A stretch of DNA of 64,000 bases from Epichloe hybrida (Eukaryota; Ascomycota; Sordariomycetes; Hypocreales; Clavicipitaceae): the NCBI GenBank assembly GCA_019022495.1, contig JAFEKR010000007.1, forward strand, positions 1,550,001-1,614,000, given 5' to 3'. This document shows, piece after piece, positions 58,533-64,000 of the stretch. The number at the start of each line of letters is the position of its first letter. The first letter of the stretch is position 1. Below the pieces are notes generated by a model, which worked only from the letters and a program-made list of their open reading frames with translations, was not told where the DNA came from and ran no database searches. A program made the translations under genes and the position numbers.

Positions 58533-60666
58533 TTACCCAAAGCTTATGAGATCTGGGTCATGATTCGTTAGTTGCCGCTCCAAATTTCGCAAACATCCAT
58601 CATGGGGCTTGGTACTCACCCCGTCCAAAAAGACCTCGCTTCGCCCAATCCATGGCCAGCAGACACCGTGTGCGAAAGCTTACGCTTTGCGCAAAGTAGA
58701 CAGACCTCCATGCATATACAGCCCAAAGGCCGCCAGCAGCACTCCACCCTTCCCCGAGATCAAACACGGCAGAGTTACCGATGTAAGCGAGGCTCCCCAA
58801 ATGATGGTATTCGAAGGCCTTGTAGACGGCCGCGTCAAGATCTCCATCGCGGATATCATTGATCGACAGCCCTTCCGACAAATGCGCCAGCTTGTTAAAT
58901 TTCTGTGCCAAGTAGCATCCTTGTTGGTGTGCTCTTTGAGCGGTAGCAGGAAGAGAAGTCAGCTTGTTATCAATTTGGCTCAGGAGCTCTCTCAGTTCTC
59001 CAAAGTCCAGAGTTCCTGATTGATCTTTGTCAAATTCCGCAAAGAGTTTGTCGAGCCGTTTTAAGTGATTCACGGATTGCGGGAAGCGCTTCTTGACATC
59101 GAGAGCAACCTCACGCCAATCTTTGAAATGCAACTGAAGCGTTTCCGGATCTTTGCCACGTTTCCATGCGAGCGTGCGGAGGAAAGTTATGATATGATCG
59201 GCTACGTTATTCTGGACCGTAGAGCCATCCCCGATAGCATAAACGTCGCCAAGCGGTGTTCCATTCAATCTCAGATGTGTGTCTGTCTCCAACGCATGAC
59301 GATTCGTTTGGATATTGCCCAGTTTCTGAGCCAATTTCTGGCAGAGCGCAGTCTGTGAAACTCCAGTCGACCAAAGGACAAACCCAGCTGGAAGCTCCTT
59401 CGTAACAAGACTACCATCTTCTTGTTGTTGTGTGAAGACAATTTTATCAGAACAAACCTCCTTCACTCTGGAGTTTGTTAGTACCTCGACTTGGTCCCTG
59501 GCGAATCGATCTTCAGCGTATTTCGAAACAGTTTCGTCATATGTGTTTAGAATGTGACTTCGACTTTGAATTAGATGCACCGATATCTCATTTCTCAATA
59601 ATCTTGGGAAATGCCTCGTCAAGTCTTCATTAAGAAGATCGAATAACTCTGCTGCAAACTCAACACCTGTAGGTCCCCCTCCACTGACAACGAATGAGAG
59701 TAGTCTTTTGCGTTCCTCATCTGACGTTGTTGGCAGACATGCGACTTCAAGATTGCGAATGACTTGGTTGCGAATCTTTCTCGCGTCATTGATATCTTTG
59801 AGGAAGAACGCGTTCTCCAGTCCCTTAACCCCGTGAGGATTGGTCACTGATCCCACGGCAATGACCAACTTATCATAGGGTACATGGAATCGAACTTCTT
59901 TACCCTGGCTATCGATTTGCGAAACTTCGACCAATTTCTCCGAAAAATGAACATTCTCGGCCTTGGCCCGGATAAAGTGACCATGAACTCTGCTCAGGAT
60001 ACGACGAATAGGTTCGACTAGGGATCGAAACTCTAGAGTGCCCACTGTCGCTGAGGGTAGCATCGGCGTGAACAGGAAGTAATTTGCGGGTGATATCACC
60101 GTCACATGATAGTCATCGGGGTTCAAGCTTTTCAAGAGAGCTACACCACCCCAACCTCCACCAAGTATAACAAGTTTGGGCTTGTCTTTCGTTCGCTTCT
60201 TGGCTTCGCAGTCTTCATCATCTATGAATACTTCTGCTATAGGCAGATTATTTGGCCCGCCTCGGCGTGGTTGAAGAGCGAGCTGTGAAACATTTATATC
60301 GCTCCTGTTCCCATTATGCTTGTATGTTGAAGCGTCATATAGGAAGAAGGCGACCACTCCGAGGCCGAGCACAGTAATAGATATGCCGAGCCAAGCACCC
60401 GCCCTAAAGCAAAAGTTGAGCACCCACGAATTGACTTGGGGCAGCGGTTTTCCCGAAAGAAAGCGGAACTGGACTGCTGTATTGGACCTGTGCCGGTATT
60501 TCATCGGTTTCGTTGGCAGTCCATAATTGAGGTAAATTCGGGCTCGCGGCACATTAGTGTGGAAAGACTTCGACAGTGTTGATTTTGAGTTAGCACAGAC
60601 TGACCGCGGACTGTGCAAGAAGCTTTGCACTCTCGATGCGCTTCGGACACCCAGGCGCGGCTGCAT
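58533..60666 (-). CDS. NDE1: external calcium-binding NADH dehydrogenase
   Basis: Two exons, 60666-58620 and 58552-58533 (67-base intron, GTGAGT donor, CTAAC branch, CCCAG acceptor), give 688 residues. It is a rotenone-insensitive type II NADH:ubiquinone oxidoreductase of the mitochondrial inner membrane. The N-terminus (from the first in-frame ATG) is basic and Ser/Arg-rich, a likely presequence. A membrane helix lies at about 82-108. The dinucleotide-binding motif GGGWGG is near 168, and a second, SGGGPTGVEFAAEL, near 320. A single EF-hand, DKDQSGTLDFGEL, lies near 545-560, marking the calcium-binding subgroup. The final exon adds only DLISFG after GLFGR; without splicing the frame would end in an unrelated EYQAP tail. 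Confidence 0.93.
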
Positions 60667-61450
60667 TTTTGTACGAGGCAAACTGGAACGGTAGACGGAT
60701 CGCACTTTGACTATTCAGCAGCGTTGAACGCAGGTTGACCGACGGAGCCGGGTCGACAAGTGCAAATCAATTGAAGCTTGCTTATGCGCTACCTAGATCT
60801 GGTGGGAACCAAGCTAGCCGTCGACCTCGGTTCCATATATTGCTCCGTCATTGACCAATCGTTCATGACGGAACAGACGGCAGTCCAAGCTCCGTTTCCG
60901 GCCGTTTCCGGCATATCCTTAAAACAATGCTTTCTCTTGTTGAAAATGTCGCCGTACTCAGGAGACAGTTTGTTGCTCGGCGTGGCAACACAGAACGCCA
61001 TACCCTTGGCAGTGATAAGAGAGCAAGCGGGTTGGATGTGAGCCAATAAGGATAAGAGTAATTGAAGGGGTAGATTTTCTGCCAGTTTTAGGTGCCTTGC
61101 TTATAGCTGAATGTATTGGGTCTTCTACCTACTTGCTCCTTTATCACTGCCACGGGGAAAGAGGGACAGTCGCCGTTCGTCTGGTGCACCAACTCAACTT
61201 CAAATTAAGGTTAGTTTGGCTCGGCAAGTTGATTTGCGTCTCGTCGGCTGGAGGGAAACTGTTCTGGTGAGTAAGCCATACAGTAACTTCAATGGGATTT
61301 GGATAGAATGATTACTGCACACGTCAATTAGACCACAAGTATTCAGATAACTCTGATATGCCAGGCACAAATTGCTCAAGTAACTGGTCAAGGCGGCGCC
61401 TTGATGGCCCAGTGTCTGTAGAGATCCGCTACTCAGAACGCACAACAACT
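60667..61450. other. intergenic, no gene seen
   Basis: Between the NDE1 promoter and the 3' end of the uridine kinase gene. No gene supported. Confidence 0.5.
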
Positions 61451-63308
61451 TTAACACCTGAAGTATCTCTTCTCAACCCAACGTTCCTCCTGATCCTGGA
61501 GAATGTTACATACTACAACTGTAATCTCTGGGAATACAGTTGTAAGCCTGTGAAGCCCTACACGTCCGGCAGAATATGTGGCTAGCACAATTCTACCCAA
61601 AGACACACCATGGTCAACGAGTACCTGCACTGCCATGAGTGCAGCCCCTCCACTTGCCATCTGGGTGTCCAGCAGCAGAACACTTTCGTGTGTTTGTATG
61701 TCTTCTGGCAATCTTAGGTAATGAAGCTCAGGCTCGCCTGTTGAAAAGTCAGATTGGATGAGCATTCGCCCAGTCCGACAGTCTGGAATCGTTTTCCTAA
61801 GAGCAGGTTCGAACGCAGAGCCACCTCGAAGCACAATCACAGCGCTCACTTCTCCTTTAGGTCTCAGCCCTTGGTATTGATATCCTTGTGGAGTTTCGAT
61901 TGTCATGGAAGTAAACTGCACGTTGTTCATCGCTCTAGTTCGTTGTCAGCACATGGATGTATTACTCTGCGTAATTTCAGCAGAGACCTACTGTTCAATG
62001 ATCAATGCTGCTAAGCGATCAAAGTAGAAGATAAAGTCTTCTGCTGATGTGTCAATGTCTTGCAGAATGGTGTTCATGAATTTCAGCTGTGGAGTATCAT
62101 CGAGAACGACGACTGTCTTTGAAAGCGGCTGACCCTTGCAGGTTGCCTCCAGTCGCGACAGGGCTTCACGGTGATGAATTGACTTCTCGAAAAGTTTTCT
62201 CTCAATGCATTGCACCATCATATCTGGGTTCAGATTGTTAGAAAGTACTAAGCTGGGCAAAATGCGCAAGGCCTTACCCAGAGCGACTCTGTTCTCGATG
62301 CCGCGGGGAACGATCAAATCAGCCACTTTACGCTGAGGCTCCACAAACTAGTTGCCTAGAATTAAGACATGTCTATATTCAAGAAGAAGAAGTGATTAGG
62401 TTTATGTCCTACCTTTTCGAAGTTAGGCTTCACGAATGCAAACCACTGTTTGATGCAGCCCTCGATGTCTCTACCTCTTTCTCGAACATCGCGAACAACT
62501 GTAGTTGTTTATCAGCTATGGTGTGCCAGTCAATAAGGGTAACAAAACAGTCACTCACTCCGTCTTGACAGACATGTATCACCGTCTGCTTCACAGTAAA
62601 TCTGTTCAATGGGTTAATCACTGTCATGAGATAGGTAGGCCGGGGAGATTCGAACACCCATATCTATCAATTCAACGACTCGGGGATCGTATAAGGCGAA
62701 AATGCCTTCAAGAATGAGCACATGTGGCGAATATATCGAGGTAGTGTGTTGTAATCTTTGGTGTTTCTGAAACGAATAAACTGGTATCTCTGCTCGTTTA
62801 CTTCATAATGGCATCAGCAGCAAAGGCCAATTGAGAGATTTGGTCAGTTCGAGAATCGGGTGTCACATACCCGGCTTTCAGGTCTTGCAAGCGATTGACC
62901 AGTACGTCGAAATCTATGGCCTGGTGATGTTAGAGGTTGCCTTTGCAACTTCTGACAAAAGACTTGGAATATCCGGACAGCTCACATTAGGTGAATCAAA
63001 GTCGTACTCGTTGGCGAAGGCCAGTTTTGACTGTTCTGGTGTCAAAGTCTTGTAGAATGAGTCCTTGTTGAGAATTAGCTGGGACTCACTGCCCACGAAT
63101 CTAAAGAATTCCTGCCTCTTCATTCTTTTCCACTCACCATGGAGAGAAGCACAACCCAAGGCAAGTTCAGCTTTTTGACAATGGCCTGAGATAGTGTAGA
63201 TTTTCCTGATCCTGAGCTTCCAGCCACGGCTATGATGCTTACGTCTGCCCATGGAGGTGAATAGTATGCCCGTTTCTGGATGGTAATGTGGCTTTCAAGT
63301 CCGGACAT
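61451..63308 (-). CDS. URK1: uridine kinase fused to uracil phosphoribosyltransferase domain
   Basis: Eight exons: 63308-63138, 63063-62986, 62920-62871, 62800-62656, 62601-62559, 62498-62413, 62347-61992 and 61934-61451. They sum to 1413 bases, 470 residues. The first half is a nucleoside kinase: P-loop GSSGSGKST (30-38), SMDSFYK (built across the first junction), FANEYDFDSPN, VLILEGIFALYDPRV, RDVRERGRD and KQWFAFVKP. The second half is UPRT-like (VSAVIVLRGGSAFE, LLLDTQMASGGAA, EERWVEKRYF end). It salvages uridine and cytidine to UMP and CMP. The UPRT part is often catalytically weak in such fusions. Intron 4 has a poor donor (GTTCGA) in this model. Genes of this kind in fungi are usually less broken up. 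Confidence 0.88.
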
Positions 63309-64000
63309 GTTTTCAAGAAAGCATCGGTTAATGCTTCACAAAACAAGTTTCCAGTTGTATGTCGAACGATATGTGTGGGTGGTTCCAAGCTTTCGTCTTC
63401 TCTTGTTCAGCGGCCTCTCAAGAAAGTGGGAGTGTATTGCTTGATCCTGACGTTCCAAGATGCCCTTTAATTATAGAGACAATTTGAGGTAGGATCAACA
63501 GCAGACAGCTGATGAGGATTAGCCTAGCTTACACAGTCGACGCAGCTTCTTTCGTCTGCAGTTCCAGCATTAGACTTTGAGTTGGCAGACGACGAAGGAA
63601 ATCAGCATTAGGGGCTAGTGGGGTCGCAGCGCGGGGCTCCAGCGCTCAGCTCTTGTTAGAGACTTTGCTCAGTGTGAGCTGACCATCTTTGTGAGCAAGA
63701 GAGCATTAGCAACACGACAGATACCAACCGGATACAAAGAGATTTGGAGCATTTTGTGTCCGAGTAGCTGATAGGGAGTCAATAATCAACTTTGCACTGC
63801 GAATTGGCTAACGTGTCTACCGACCTGCCTCCAGGTAGGTAGATACCTACATTAATTCATCGGGGTTCGCGCGAAAACGCCTCCGTCAGAATCGGGTGGA
63901 TTTCAAGAGCCCGAAAACGTTGGTTACTATTTTTTAAAGGTGATTTTCTTCTCTTTGGAAGTTATTATTATCACGGCAGACTTTTGATTAGAAAAAGGTG
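63309..64000. other. URK1 upstream region, no gene seen
   Basis: Promoter side of URK1 running to the window end. A short repeat of TAGGTA units occurs near 63835-63850. No gene supported. Confidence 0.5.

Noticed and set aside
62635..62700. tRNA-like T-arm (TTCGAAT within G/C arms) on the minus strand
   Set aside because: The sequence is part of URK1 exon 4 and intron 4 (GIFALYDPRV coding). No complete cloverleaf can be drawn.

Overview
The window is chromosomal DNA of a filamentous ascomycete. It is most likely a sordariomycete, possibly in Hypocreales, judging from the protein families and gene style; I cannot name the species. The evidence is short GT-AG introns of about 55-90 bases with CTAAC/CTGAC-like branch points, fungal-specific families (class V-type phosphoserine aminotransferase, chitin synthase, Kei1, calcium-binding external NADH dehydrogenase, the giant fungal sulfite reductase beta subunit), and AT-rich retrotransposon DNA carrying transition mutations typical of repeat-induced point mutation (RIP). 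Seventeen protein genes are supported. Most needed splicing, and exon limits were worked out by reading frame and splice sites.

Layout. 1-9.7 kb: an Asp f 4-like secreted protein, SER1, a DUF1308 protein and a small secreted threonine/cysteine-containing protein, separated by long gene-poor spacers, one with a MITE-like inverted repeat. 10.6-25.6 kb: compact housekeeping block with the pyruvate dehydrogenase E2 subunit (LAT1), SEC7, an HSM3-like protein, RPC31, NUP49 and FIP1, arranged in divergent and convergent pairs. 26.6-40 kb: a membrane peptidase M50B-like protein, a secreted GH32 invertase-type enzyme, a chitin synthase and sulfite reductase beta (MET5).

40.6-53.8 kb: an AT-rich island made of two nested Copia LTR retrotransposons. 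The outer element (41174-53755, plus orientation, 232-base LTRs, GTCAC target duplication) is split by an inner element (44060-51199, minus orientation, 817-base LTRs, GTTAT target duplication) inserted between its integrase and reverse transcriptase regions. Both are decayed. Both keep a primer-binding-like site matching the anticodon arm of initiator tRNA-Met, and the inner element carries a seven-copy hairpin repeat in its leader. The outer element ends 11 bases downstream of the KEI1 stop codon.

53.8-63.3 kb: KEI1 (sphingolipid synthesis), YPT6 (Rab6), NOP53, NDE1-type NADH dehydrogenase and a fused uridine kinase/uracil phosphoribosyltransferase. No gene cluster with a shared pathway is evident. 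The strongest non-genic signals are the nested retrotransposon island, the element abutting KEI1, two GCN4/CPC1 sites before SER1, and a stop-start overlapping uORF before SEC7. I found no convincing tRNA, rRNA or CRISPR array.
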